The notes: generated by a model from the sequence alone, not told the origin. Positions 53,301 to 60,244 are shown, counted from the stretch's first letter. The stretch is 64,000 nucleotides of DNA from Myxococcus xanthus (GCF_006402735.1 NZ_CP017174.1:4219001-4283000), one strand, 5' to 3'. Numbers and translations: made by a program.

Positions 53301-55063
53301 TCGACGGGAACGTAGGCGCCGCCTGCCTTGAGGATGGCGAGCAGTCCCACCACCATGTCTGGCGAGCGCTCGAGGCACAGGCCCACTCGGGTGCCTCGGG
53401 AAACACCGTACGTGTGCAGGTGATGCGCGAGTTGGTTCGCACGGCGCTCCAGCTCCGCATAGGTGACGATGCTCTCACCGCTGACGAGCGCCACGGCGTC
53501 TGGCGTGCGAGCAGCCTGCTCGGAGAAGAGCGAGTGAATCGGCGTCTCACGTGGAAACGCCGTGGACTTTGCGTTCCAGTCGACCAGGAGCTGTTGACGC
53601 TCCTCGGTGCGCAGCAGGGGCCGCTCGGAGAGTCGCTGGTCGGCGTTCTCCACCACGCTCTCCAGCAGGCGCACGTAGTGGCGCTCCATCCGTTCGACGG
53701 TCTTCGCGTCGAACAGGTCCGCGCAGTACTCGATGCGGCCGATGAACCGGTCGGGCCGGTCCTCGCGCAGCTCCATCAGCAGGTCGAACTGAGACGCGCC
53801 CAGATCCAACTCCACGTAGCGCGCGAGCAGGCCCGGAATCCGCAGGGCCGGCTGAGGCACGTTCTGGAGGACGAAGACGGCCTCGAAGAACGGATTGCGG
53901 CTGGGGTCGCGGGGCGGTTGCAGCTCCTCCACAAGCTTGTCGAAGGGCACGTCCTGGTGTGAGTAGGCATCCAGGCAGACCTGCCGCACCCGGTGCAGGA
54001 ACGAGCGGAACGTCGGGTCCCCCGACGCATCCGCACGCATCACCAGCATGTTGACGAAGAAGCCGATGAGTGGTTCGAGCTCGGGCGCCCGGCGGTTGGC
54101 GACAGGCGAGCCCACCGCGAAGTCCTGCTGGCCGCTGTAGCGGTGCAGCAGCGTCTGGTAGGCAGCCATCAGCACCATGAAGAGCGTGGCGCCTTCCTTC
54201 TGCGCCAGCAGCTTGAGCTTCCGTGCCAGCTCTGGCTCGAGCCGGAAGTGGTGCCACCCGCCGCGATACGTCTTCAGCGCCGGTCGGGGATGGTCCGACG
54301 GCACGACCAGCGCGGGAGGCTGCGGCGTGAGCTGCCGTCGCCAGTAATCGAGCTGACCGGCCAGTTCCCGCGTTTCGAGCTGCTCGCGCTGCCACCGCGC
54401 GTAGTCTGGATATTGGAGTTCCAATTCCGGCAGGGGCGAAGGCAGGCCCTCTTCGAAGGCCTTGTAGAGCGCCATCAACTCCTGGAGGAACACGCCCAGG
54501 GACCACTGGTCTGTTACGGAGTGGTGCAGGGTCAACAGCACCAGTGTGTGCTGCGCATCGAGCCGCAGGATGCCGACTCGCAGCAGCGGTCCGGCGGAGA
54601 GGTCGAACTCGAAGTTGGCCTCCGCGATGATGCGGCGGCGTACCTCATCTCCCTGTGCCTCCAGGGACAGTGCGGACAGGTCCTCTTCCGGGAGGGTCAG
54701 CTCCAGCGAGGGGGCGACCACCTGCACCGGATCTCCGCCGTGGCTCCTCAGCGTCGTGCGCAGGGATTCGTGACGGCGCACCACCTCGTTCACACACCGC
54801 GTGAGCAGGGCCCGGTCCAGCCGCCCGAAGAACTCAACGCTCACGTGGACGTTGTAGGCAGCCATGCTGCTGGGATCCAACTCATGCAGGACCCACAGGC
54901 GTTGCTGAGGGAAGGATGCCGGAGCGGGCTCGTTGCTTTCGCGCCGGACCAGGACGGGCGCCGCAGCGTGAGGCTGCGCCGACTGCTGCTCCTGGAGGAG
55001 CAGGTCGAGAAGGGCGCGCTGCGAGGGAGAAAGCTGCTCGAGGGCCCGAGAGATGTCAGTCAT
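41360..55063 (-). CDS. Four-module non-ribosomal peptide synthetase with terminal thioesterase (predicted Val-Gln-Val-Gln)
   Basis: A 4567-residue megasynthase. ATG 55063 gives the normal condensation-domain start MTDISRALEQLSPSQRALL; upstream in-frame codons lie inside the PKS gene. Order with rough residues: C1 45-485 (HHSVTDQ), A1 490-1000, PCP1 about 1052, C2 1105-1555 (HHAILDG), A2 1575-2070, PCP2 about 2120, C3 2175-2605 (HHIVSDG), A3 2628-3128, PCP3 about 3180, C4 3238-3678, A4 3698-4194, PCP4 about 4250, TE 4295-4555 (GGWSLGA). My pocket readings are DALWLGGTFK for A1/A3 (Val-like) and DAQDLGVVDK for A2/A4 (Gln). No epimerisation or methylation domain. It is the second gene of an operon with the PKS (59-base gap). 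Confidence 0.93.
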   Translation of the reverse strand: MTDISRALEQLSPSQRALLDLLLQEQQSAQPHAAAPVLVRRESNEPAPASFPQQRLWVLHELDPSSMAAYNVHVSVEFFGRLDRALLTRCVNEVVRRHESLRTTLRSHGGDPVQVVAPSLELTLPEEDLSALSLEAQGDEVRRRIIAEANFEFDLSAGPLLRVGILRLDAQHTLVLLTLHHSVTDQWSLGVFLQELMALYKAFEEGLPSPLPELELQYPDYARWQREQLETRELAGQLDYWRRQLTPQPPALVVPSDHPRPALKTYRGGWHHFRLEPELARKLKLLAQKEGATLFMVLMAAYQTLLHRYSGQQDFAVGSPVANRRAPELEPLIGFFVNMLVMRADASGDPTFRSFLHRVRQVCLDAYSHQDVPFDKLVEELQPPRDPSRNPFFEAVFVLQNVPQPALRIPGLLARYVELDLGASQFDLLMELREDRPDRFIGRIEYCADLFDAKTVERMERHYVRLLESVVENADQRLSERPLLRTEERQQLLVDWNAKSTAFPRETPIHSLFSEQAARTPDAVALVSGESIVTYAELERRANQLAHHLHTYGVSRGTRVGLCLERSPDMVVGLLAILKAGGAYVPVDHHYPAERISLLFQEAGIGVLVTTKPLAEGLPASNSKHVCVDTDADLIAALPHDAPPSADVGGEDLAYVMFTSGSTGRPKGVCIPHRAVSRLVLANPFIHFGPDEVFLQLAPVAFDASTLELWGALLHGARLVLAPPHTPSLDELAALLTHHRVSTLWLTAALFEQMVLHQGNALAGVRQVLAGGDVLPPLRVRQHLERIPLGTVLVNGYGPTENTTFSATHSLRAGEAFGTSVPIGRPLGHSSAFVLDSRMEPVPVGVPGELFVGGDGLAWGYLNRPELTAEKFLPHPFSSAPGARLYRTGDRARWRADGSLEFLGRSDFQVKVRGFRIELGEIESVLQQAPGVQEAVVLAREDAPGDKRLVAYFVPTAAARSEEQAANAVGGIRTFLKARLPEYMLPAVFMPLEDLPLSPNGKVDRKALPAPYADLNRTGTPFEAPRNASEQTLADIWAEVLGLRQVGIDDSFFELGGDSIRSIQVIAKLREQGLELPTLELLQHPTIRELAGVIKATSVAPASQIAPFSLVSEADRQRLPKDVEDAYPLAALQSGMLFESALDASAGIYHDMFSFHVEMALNEPRLQQAFRELFARHAILRTSFHLDGHEEPLQFVHREVEPPLKFEDLQHLEATQQTAYLQAWAEKERVQPFTWNQAPLMRLCVHRRSETTVQLTIVFHHAILDGWSAATLLSELFGRYLELLEGTDAPAAPTPAATYRQFVALEREAQNSHESERFWLRRMDGVDAASPRPLRSRDDERVLHTHDVRIPVPLQQALLRVAHEAGVSLKTVLLAVHLRVRGFVEGSTSVVTGIVTNGRPEVVDGERMIGLFLNSVPFPVTLPGGTWLELIQQIAKHEQELMPHRRYPMARLQQKRGGQPLFDTLFNFIHFHVAGGLSQQKGLRFVDEMLGAAWMELPLGVTFTQDPDTSSLSVSIATTGTRHEAERTRKLGQYYLRALEAVAAGPGGRYEQAALLPPADRDTLLEAWNATRREVAWEGCLHERFEDRAALFPDALAVLGDEHSLTYAELNRRANQLAWALRARGVGPEVRVGLCMERSVDMVVGVLAIIKAGGAYVPMDPAYPAQRLAYMLSDSNVGCVLTQQRVADKLAGHMVEVLCVDDAGLVIGSRDASNPPRLSRPQHLAYVIYTSGSTGMPKGVMVQHASVMNLRAALAATAYAGVDKPLRVSLNASLSFDASVQQLVQLADGHALCVVSQATREDTRLMLAWLRRHSVDVLDCAPSQLRLLLDEGLAAHSPLRVLAGGEALDESLWVRLSAHPHIECFNVYGPTECTVDSTLRPVRGASLPPSLGGPLANAQTYVLDAYLQPVPAGVPGELYIAGAGLARGYLNRPELTAERFIPNPFSTAPGARLYRTGDRARWLPQGELEFQGRIDFQVKVRGFRIELGEIESALRQHPAVRDTVVLVREDTPGLQRLVAYVVGEAEATTVVDSGTFRALLKERLPEHMVPSAFVTLEALPLTPNGKLDRKALPASEVPRHAATRPLSTETERRVAAHWATLLHVETVNAEDDFFALGGHSLLATQLVTRLRQDFDVDLPLRALFEQSTVAALAARLDSERARGTASALPPIRAAPRDRPLPQSFVQQRLWVMEQLTPDTATYNNPAAVAIDGALDIRAMEQSLLRVVQRHEALRTTFRNEGDLPVQVVHPLKTLELPITDISTLPEGERDARARQLANEEAHLPFNLVRGPLFRARLLRLASDRHVLFVTMHHIVSDGWSVGVLVREVAEGYEAAVQGREVQRPPPSVQYADYALWQREWMQGPVLESRLNYWREQLAEAPAALELPTDRPRPAVQTYRGALLPVKMPAKLSEPMTALARRHEATPFMVLLATWQLLLSRYSGQQDICVGSPIAGRTRPELEELIGFFVNTLVFRARMSPELTFRELLAQVKAAALGASEHQDVPFEKLVEVLQPARDPSRSPLFQVTFTLQNTPPVRLELQGLSLRVLETELETVKFDLSLLLEESPEGLSGALNYNTDLFDASTAERMMGHFRTLLEAIVTDENQRLAELPLLRTEERQQLLVDWNATSAVFPRDTPIHVLFSEQAARTPDAMALVSGESVVTYAELDRRSNQLAHHLRAYGVSRGTRVGLCLERSPDMVVGLLAILKAGGAYVPIDHHYPAERISLLLQEAGVSVFVTQESLADELPSSGGLMVCVDTDADVITALPHDAPLPVAVGGDDLAYVMFTSGSTGRPKGVCIPHRAVARLVLENPFIHFGSDEVFLQLAPVAFDASTLELWGALLHGARLVLAPPHTPSLDELAALLTHHRVSTLWLTAALFEQMVLHQGNALAGVRQVLAGGDVLPPLRVRQHLERIPQGAVLVNGYGPTENTTFSATHSLRAGEAFGTSVPIGRPLGHSSAYVLDSRMEPVPVGVPGELFVGGDGLAWGYLHRPELTAEKFLPHPFSESPGARLYRTGDRVRWKADGSLEFLGRSDFQVKVRGFRIELGEIEAVLQQAPGVQEAVVLAREDAPGDKRLVAYVVGEDGVESVEPRALRDHVLRKLPEYLVPAIFIPMESLPLSANGKVDRKALPAPDADRALMGAPFEAPRDASEQAIADIWAEVLGLRQVGIDDSFFELGGDSIRSIQVIAKLRERGLDLPIMELLQHPTIRQLSGAVKHTEGSAPAAHDVAPFGFVSEADRKRLPEDVEDAYPLAALQSGMLFESALDASAGIYHDMFSFHLDLELHEPLLRQAFQELIARHAILRTSFHLDGYEEPLQLVHREVKPPLRIEDLRHLEPSQQDAFLREWVEAERIKPFEWTQAPLLHVAVHRRTDRSVQLTIVFHHAILDGWSAATLFSELFGRYLELQNDSNTPPAQPLAATYRQFIALEREAQQSAESERFWLKRMEAIDSPSSRPNRARDDERVLHNHDVRIPAPLQQALVRVAHEAGVSLKTVLLAVHLRVRGFVEGSTSVVTGIVANGRPEVVDGERMIGLFLNSVPFPVTLSGGTWLELIQQVAKYEQELMPHRRYPMARLQQKRGGQPLFDTLFNFIHFHVAGGLSQQKGLRFVDEMLGAAWMELPLGVTFTQDPDTSSLSISISNTGTRHEAERTRELGQYYLRALEAMAASPSSRYEQAALLPPADRDTLLETWNATRREVAWEGCLHERFEDRAALSPDALAVLDDEHSLTYAELNRRANQLAWTLRARGVGPEGRVGLCMERSVDTVVAILAILKAGGAHVPMEPAYPAQRLAYMVSDANVGWVLTQQRVADKLAGHKVQVLCVDDAAPTNEPRSESNPPRLSEPEHLAYVIYTSGSTGKPKGVMVQHASVMNLRAALAATAYAGVDKPLRVSLNASLSFDASVQQLVQLADGHALCVVPQTARKDARVMLAWLDQHDVDVLDCAPSLLRLLLDEGLAAHRPLRVLAGGEALDEALWARLSAHPHIECFNVYGPTECTVDSTLRAVREAPLPPTLGGPLANARAYVLDAHLQPAPVGVPGELYIGGAGLARGYLDRPDLTAECFIPDPFSTVPGARLYRTGDQTRWLPQGELEFLGRIDFQVKVRGFRIELGEIESALRQHPAVRDTVVLAREDVPGIQRLVAYVVAEPAATVDSGTFRPFLKERLPEHMMPSAFVTLEALPLNTSGKVDRRALPLPEETSTRHEAYVPPRDAYELELARLFEELLGVSPISAKSDFFELGGHSLLAVRLLSMLRARTGRTLPAAALFQAPTVEGLAAFLRREPAPWTPLVPIQRSGSRVPFFCVHPVGGTVFCYTELARRLGPDQPFYGLQAQGLEGTLPPNESIDSMAASYVDAIRTVQPQGPYRLGGWSLGAVIAFEMALLLRKSGETVDVLALIEPSSTSLAQGVTADDDMAAATMFALDLARTAGISPSTISDGSVSDAKALLERVLQEGRDAGVFIPDAGMAQLHALLRVFTANLRALQQHTLGAFPGTLYVLCGSDTELEPSETEDRGWSRHAAQLVVRVIQGDHYNVLRAPRVDALASVLTELLTRELGPVRWTG
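41364..41390 (-). repeat. Right inverted repeat of the IS3-family element, forming the 3' end of the NRPS gene
   Basis: Read on the minus strand from 41390 it is TGAGCTTGGCCCGGTTCGG then TGGACAGG, the style of IS3-group ends (TGA...CCCGGTT...GGACA). The NRPS frame continues through it as ELGPVRWTG and stops at 41360-41362. Confidence 0.55.
42480..53610 (-). repeat. Tandem duplication of the Val-Gln bimodule within the NRPS gene
   Basis: Segment A1-PCP1-C2-A2 (about 53.6 to 48.9 kb) and segment A3-PCP3-C4-A4 (about 47.2 to 42.5 kb) are near-copies. Matching anchors: CGGCCAAGGCGTTGCCCTGG at 46381 and 52774 (offset 6393) and CGGTGCACTC with following sequence at 43057 and 49441 (offset 6384). 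C1 and C3 are clearly different from each other, so the duplicated unit does not include the first C domain unchanged. Confidence 0.85.
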
Positions 55064-55096
55064 CGAAGTCGATATCCAGAAAGTGGGGGATCGGGT

Positions 55097-55116
55097 GCTC
55101 CAGCGGGGGCTGGAGC
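55097..55116 (-). other. Perfect hairpin between the PKS and NRPS genes
   Basis: GCTCCAGC (55097-55104) and GCTGGAGC (55109-55116) form an 8-bp stem with a four-base loop in the 59-base PKS-NRPS spacer. No T-run follows on the minus strand, so it may be a processing or stability element or a weak attenuator. Confidence 0.5.
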
Positions 55117-55122
55117 TTCCGT

Positions 55123-58100
55123 TCACGCGGCCTTCACGCCGCGGCGTCGAAGCTCTTCGGCGAGCTCTTGCTCGGAGACGCGGGTGACCCGGTCGAGCAG
55201 CTCGCGATAGAGGGATTCCTGTTGCCGCGCCTGGAGGTCGGCGATTGCCTTCGCCAGCCCCGCCACGGTGGGCGACGTGAAGAGCAGTGCCAGACTCAGG
55301 TCCAGTTGCAACCGTGAGCGCAACCGCCCGACGACCTGCGTGGCGAGCAGCGAGTGCCCGCCCAGCTCGAAGAAGTGGTCGTGCCGCGCTACCTGTTCGA
55401 CGCCCAGGATCTCCTGCCACAGGCCCGCGATGACACGCTCCAGCTCATTGGAGGGAAGCTCTTCGTCTCCGGTGCGGACCTTGCGAGCGACCTTGGGCAG
55501 AGCAACCGCCCGCTGGAGCCACGCAGTCAGTCGCCGTGATACGTCACCCGTTGCCACCATCACCGGGCCATCCAAACCGCCGGTGACGACTCGCTGGAAG
55601 GCCTCGGTGGCTTCATCCTCGGTCATGGCATACGGCTCAAGGTCAGGAGCGCGCGCATCGCTGGCGCCGGCCGCTCGCGGCCACGGGTCCCAGGCCACGC
55701 TCATCCAAGGCGTTCCTGTGTCCCGGCTGCGGTGGGCCGCGAACGCATCCACGAAGAGGTTGGCCGCCGTCGAAGGCGTGTCGCCGAACGGCGACAGCAC
55801 GGCCGCCGACGCGGAGAACAGCATCACGAAGTCCAGCGCCCGACCGCGCAGGACGTCCTCCAGCACGTACGTGCCGCGCACCTTGGCGCGGAAACGGGCC
55901 TCCGCGTCCGGGTTCGTCGCGGAGGGCGGGGTCCGTTCGGGCGGAGCAAGGGGAAGGTCCGCGCAGTGCAGCACCCCGTGGAGCGCGCCGAAGCGCTGGT
56001 CCACCTCGGCCAGGACTTCCTGCATCCAGTGCGGCTTGGAGACGTCGGCGCTCAGGACGAGCACCTCTGCACCGTGTGACTCCAATTCACGCACGCGCTG
56101 GATGAGCAGGCTGGCGTCGTCGTCCTCACCCTGTGTGGCAACCCAATCGTCCCAGAGACGCCGGGGCGGCAGCGGCGTGCGGCCCACCAGCGCCAGCCGC
56201 GCCTGCTTCGTGCGCGCCAGATGGCTGGCCAGCAGCAGGCCCACGCGGCCCAGGCCGCCGGTGATGAGGTACACGCCGCGCTCACGCAGAGGCCGCGCGG
56301 GGGCGGCCGTCTCTGTCAGCCGAACGGGAGACAGCTCCTGGACCCAGCGGCGCGAACCGCGCAAGGCCACCCGGACGTCTCGTGCCTCTGTGGCGAGCTC
56401 GGCGAGGAGCTGTTCGGCAAGTGCTGCGACGCCTTCGGAGTCAGGGAGGAGCACATCGACGCCGCGCGCGGTGATATGCACCTGTTGCTGCGACAGCACC
56501 TGGCAGGGGCCCAACAGGGGCGCCTTCTCCGGCAGCGCCTCCGCTCGGCCGTCCGGGTCGAACAGGTGGTTGGAGATGACCTCCACCCGGAGGGGGCGCG
56601 CATCCTTCAGTCCGGTAAGGGCTTGCCCCAGGTGCACCACGCTGTAGTAGCCCAACGCTTGCGCGGCCTGGAACCGCGTCAGCACGGACTGGCGCTCGTC
56701 CTGCGGCGTGAGGCTCCACAGGTGGACGAACACTTCGGGACGGGGTGTCAGGTCCTCCAGGGCGCTCAGCAGCGCGACGTAGTCTCCAGGTGCTCCCGGC
56801 GCCACGGTGAAGCGCCGCTCGCCGTCACGGGAGAACGCGGCGCCCGCGTGCACGGAGACGACGTACTGTCCCGCCTCTTCCAACCGGGAGACGAGACGCG
56901 AGGCCAAAGGGCCTCCATCGGTGAACACCACCCAGCATCGAGGCTGGGCGAGCGCGGTGGGGGCGAGCGTGGCCGGAGGCGTGCGCCGCCACGAGGGCAG
57001 GTGGAACCAGTCCGCGATATCGGTCAGCTTGCTGCCGCTCGCGGTCTGCGAGGCCAGCAGCGCGGCGGACCGGTCCAGCGGAGCGACCCAGTACCGCTGG
57101 CCCTCGAAGGGATAGGTGGGAAGGGGGATTCGTCGGACCGACTCCGTTCCGTGCAGACCGCTCCAGTCCACCTCCACGCCCGCGAGCCACAGCCGTCCCA
57201 GCGCGTTCAGGAAGAGGGCTTCGTCCGGCTGGTCGTCCTTGGGGTGACGCGCGGAGGAGATGATGGTGCGCGCGCCAGCGGGCTCGCCTTGGAGCCTCGC
57301 CACGGCGGTCAGCGACTGCGCGGGACCCACCTCCAGCAGGACGCGCGTCGAGTCCTCCAGCAGCACCTGCATGCCGTCCCGGAAGCGTACCGAGTGGCGC
57401 AGGTGGTCCACCCAGTACCGAGGTTGCGTCACCTCGTCCCCCGTGACGGGCTGGCCGGTCCGGCTGGAGATGTAGGGCCGCTCGGGTGGACGGAGCGTCA
57501 GACGGGACACGCGCTCGTGGAATCGCGGCAGGACGTGCTCCAGCATTCGCGAGTGCGCCGCCGCCTCCACGTGCAACTGGCGGTGCTCCACGCCTCGCGC
57601 CGTCAGCTCCGCCATCAGCCGCTTCACCGCCGCCAGCGGACCGGAGACCACGCACTGCGCGGGTCCGTTCACGGCCGCGAGGTCCAGCTCCTGGCCCAGC
57701 AGTGGCACCACCTCCGCCTCGGGAAGGCTGATGCTCAGCATGGACCCGGCCGGCAGCTCATCCATGAGCTGGCCACGCAGCGCCACCATGGCCGCCGCAT
57801 CCTCCACCGACAGCACACCAGCGATGCACGCCGCGGCGTACTCGCCCAGGCTGTGGCCGAGCATCTGCTCCGGCTCCACGCCGCACGACATCCACAGCCG
57901 CGCCAGGGCGTACTCCGTCAGGAAGATAGCGGGCAGCGCGAGCGCGTTGCGGGAGAGTCCCGGCACCTCTTGGAGGGGCTCCTGGTAGAGCACCGTGCGC
58001 AGGTCCATGCCCAGGTGCGGGCGGAGGATACTGGCGACCTCGTCGGCGGCCTCGCGGAAGACGGGCTCCGTGCGGTACAGGCCCGCGCCCATGCCCAGGT

Positions 58101-59730
58101 GGTGGGTGCCACCCCCAGGGAAGAGGAACGCCACGGGGCGGCCTCGCGCCTCCTGCTTCAGTGTGACCAGCCGCTCTGGCTCCTCGCCGCGCAGCACGCG
58201 GATGGCGTGCTCCCGGTCCTTCACCACGGCGATGCGGCGGTGCTGGAAGGCCTGACGTCCCACTTGCAGCGTGAAGGCCACGTCCTTCAGCGCCTGCTCC
58301 GGGTGCTGTTCCAGGTGAGTGGCCAGCGCCTCCGTCGCGGCATGCAGGGCGGTATCCGTCTTCGCCGACAGTGGCAGCACGTACCAGGGACGGGCGTCCG
58401 CGGTGGGAGCGACGGCTGGGGCCTCCTCCAGGATGACGTGTGCGTTGGTGCCACCAATACCGAAGGCGCTGACGCCGGCTCGGCGAGGGGAGGGGCCCTG
58501 CGCCCAGTCCCTCAGCGTGGCGTTGACGAAGAAGGGACTGGCGGCGAAGTCAATCTGTGGGTTGGGCGCCTGGAAGTGCAGCGTGGGCGGCAACTTCCGG
58601 TGCTTCAGCGCGAGCACCGTCTTGATGAGGCTGGCGATGCCGGACGCGGCATCCAGGTGGCCGATGTTGGGCTTCACCGAGCCGAGCGCGCAGAAGCCCG
58701 TGTCCTGCGTGCTCGTTCTGAAGGCGCGGGTGAGCGCGCGCACCTCGATGGGGTCTCCCAGTTGGGTGCCCGTGCCATGGGCCTCCACATAGGAGATGCT
58801 CCGCGCGTCCACCTCCGCGGTCAGCAATGCATTGCGGATGACGCGTGACTGGCCTTGGACGCTGGGTGCGTTGAAGCTGGCCTTCTGTGCGCCGTCGTTG
58901 TTGATGGCCGAGCCTCGGATGACGGCGTGGATGGTGTCTCCATCCTCCACTGCGTCCTCCAGTCGCTTGAGCACCACCAGACCCGCGCCGCTGCCGAAGA
59001 GGGTGCCCTGCGCCTGCGCATCAAAGGCGCGGCACCGTCCGTCTGGCGATGCAACACCACCAAATTGATACAGGTAGCCGGTGCGCTGAGGTGACTGGAT
59101 GGCCACGCCGCCCGCCAGGGCCATGCGGCATTCTCCGGCCAGGAGCGCCTGGGCAGCCAGGTGCACCGCCACCAGCGAGGTGGAGCAGGCGGTGTGCAGC
59201 GAATAGGCCGGACCCTTCAGGTTGAGCCGGTGCGCCACCCGCGTGCTGAGGAAGGCCAGGTCATTGCCGAGGCCCACCTCGAACGCGCCGAGCATCCCCA
59301 GCGCGGCCGGGTTGGAGAAGAGATTGAAGACGTACGTATTGGTACGGGCTCCCGCGTAGACGCCGATGTGCTCCCGGTAGCGCTCGGGGTCGTAGCCCGC
59401 GTCTTCCAGTGCCGCCCAGGCACACTCCAGGAAGACACGCTGCTGCGGATCCATCACCTCGGCTTCCTTGGGGGTGATGCCGAAGAAGGCCGCGTCGAAC
59501 AGGTCCGCGCCCTCGATGGGGGCCGCCGCGCGCACGTACTGCGGTGACTTGCGGAGTGCCGGGTCCTCCATGACGGAAGGCTCCAGCTCCGACTCCTGGA
59601 GGAAGGTGATGGACTCGACGCCATCCCGAAGGTTCCGCCAGTACGCCTCGGCGTTACAGGCCCCGGGAAAGCGGCACGCCATCCCGATGATTGCAATCTC
59701 CAGCCCGTTCCAGTGGGTGTCGCCAGCCAT
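55123..59730 (-). CDS. Type I polyketide synthase module, KS-AT-KR(inactive?)-carrier
   Basis: A 1535-residue module. ATG 59730 begins MAGDTHWNGLEIAIIGMACRF. KS about 10-440 with Cys in TACSTSLVAV, EAHGTGTQLGDP and NIGHLDAA; AT about 540-860 with GHSLGEYAAAC and an ambiguous AAAHS in place of HAFH/YASH; KR about 1150-1340 with TGGLGRVG; carrier about 1420-1490 with FFELGGHSLLATQ (PCP-like); helical docking tail ELLDRVTRVSEQELAEEL. No DH or ER. KR catalytic Tyr reads Ser1320 (codon 55771-55773), so reduction is doubtful. It feeds the NRPS encoded immediately downstream. Confidence 0.92.
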   Translation of the reverse strand: MAGDTHWNGLEIAIIGMACRFPGACNAEAYWRNLRDGVESITFLQESELEPSVMEDPALRKSPQYVRAAAPIEGADLFDAAFFGITPKEAEVMDPQQRVFLECAWAALEDAGYDPERYREHIGVYAGARTNTYVFNLFSNPAALGMLGAFEVGLGNDLAFLSTRVAHRLNLKGPAYSLHTACSTSLVAVHLAAQALLAGECRMALAGGVAIQSPQRTGYLYQFGGVASPDGRCRAFDAQAQGTLFGSGAGLVVLKRLEDAVEDGDTIHAVIRGSAINNDGAQKASFNAPSVQGQSRVIRNALLTAEVDARSISYVEAHGTGTQLGDPIEVRALTRAFRTSTQDTGFCALGSVKPNIGHLDAASGIASLIKTVLALKHRKLPPTLHFQAPNPQIDFAASPFFVNATLRDWAQGPSPRRAGVSAFGIGGTNAHVILEEAPAVAPTADARPWYVLPLSAKTDTALHAATEALATHLEQHPEQALKDVAFTLQVGRQAFQHRRIAVVKDREHAIRVLRGEEPERLVTLKQEARGRPVAFLFPGGGTHHLGMGAGLYRTEPVFREAADEVASILRPHLGMDLRTVLYQEPLQEVPGLSRNALALPAIFLTEYALARLWMSCGVEPEQMLGHSLGEYAAACIAGVLSVEDAAAMVALRGQLMDELPAGSMLSISLPEAEVVPLLGQELDLAAVNGPAQCVVSGPLAAVKRLMAELTARGVEHRQLHVEAAAHSRMLEHVLPRFHERVSRLTLRPPERPYISSRTGQPVTGDEVTQPRYWVDHLRHSVRFRDGMQVLLEDSTRVLLEVGPAQSLTAVARLQGEPAGARTIISSARHPKDDQPDEALFLNALGRLWLAGVEVDWSGLHGTESVRRIPLPTYPFEGQRYWVAPLDRSAALLASQTASGSKLTDIADWFHLPSWRRTPPATLAPTALAQPRCWVVFTDGGPLASRLVSRLEEAGQYVVSVHAGAAFSRDGERRFTVAPGAPGDYVALLSALEDLTPRPEVFVHLWSLTPQDERQSVLTRFQAAQALGYYSVVHLGQALTGLKDARPLRVEVISNHLFDPDGRAEALPEKAPLLGPCQVLSQQQVHITARGVDVLLPDSEGVAALAEQLLAELATEARDVRVALRGSRRWVQELSPVRLTETAAPARPLRERGVYLITGGLGRVGLLLASHLARTKQARLALVGRTPLPPRRLWDDWVATQGEDDDASLLIQRVRELESHGAEVLVLSADVSKPHWMQEVLAEVDQRFGALHGVLHCADLPLAPPERTPPSATNPDAEARFRAKVRGTYVLEDVLRGRALDFVMLFSASAAVLSPFGDTPSTAANLFVDAFAAHRSRDTGTPWMSVAWDPWPRAAGASDARAPDLEPYAMTEDEATEAFQRVVTGGLDGPVMVATGDVSRRLTAWLQRAVALPKVARKVRTGDEELPSNELERVIAGLWQEILGVEQVARHDHFFELGGHSLLATQVVGRLRSRLQLDLSLALLFTSPTVAGLAKAIADLQARQQESLYRELLDRVTRVSEQELAEELRRRGVKAA

Positions 59731-60244
59731 GATTTCTTGAGTCCCCAAGATCTTTTCGGGAGTCGGAGGTCCCGCACGCTCGCGCGCAGCGGTTCCATTC
59801 CGGGACGCGCCGGGGCCCTGGCGCGCGCGAAACAGCAAACAACGAAGCGGGCCCCAGCGCTCCCAGTAAAGCAGCTTTCAAGTCGAAAGTCGCTTCAACC
59901 GGAAAAACTTATAAGGTGCGTCAGGAGGCTTTTCCGCGTTAAATGGACTAGGCTGCTATCACAGGAATGCGGCTGTTGTTGCCACGGTAGTCAATGTCAT
60001 ACTGGACCAGGATGAATCACCTGGAGTGTAGTGGCCGTTCTCAGAGAGAGCGGGCGAGCAAGCGGCAGGCAGGTGCATGCGTCGGGCATCCGGTGGTTGG
60101 GATGCTGGCGTCCCCCTGACGCGAGTCCGTCCAGTCCTTCATTTCATCGAAGCGCCGCCGAGTCTCGTCCCAGGGGCCGCTCGGAGCGGAAGCTCGAGCG
60201 ACTCGAGCTCCAGCCGCCGCGCAAGGAAGCAGGGGTAGACAAAC
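59731..60244. promoter_or_regulatory. Divergent control region of the two PKS transcription units
   Basis: A 514-base non-coding region between oppositely directed PKS genes, with visibly A/T-richer DNA at 59870-59980. It contains CTTTC-AAGTC-GAAAG (inverted repeat, 59875-59889), a directly repeated GTCG around it, and the palindrome CTTATAAG (59908-59915). These are candidate operator or promoter sites; I cannot assign -35/-10 boxes firmly. Confidence 0.5.

Noticed and set aside
55064-55420. N-terminal extension of the NRPS frame
   Set aside because: It lies inside the PKS carrier and docking region; the natural condensation-domain start is ATG 55063.
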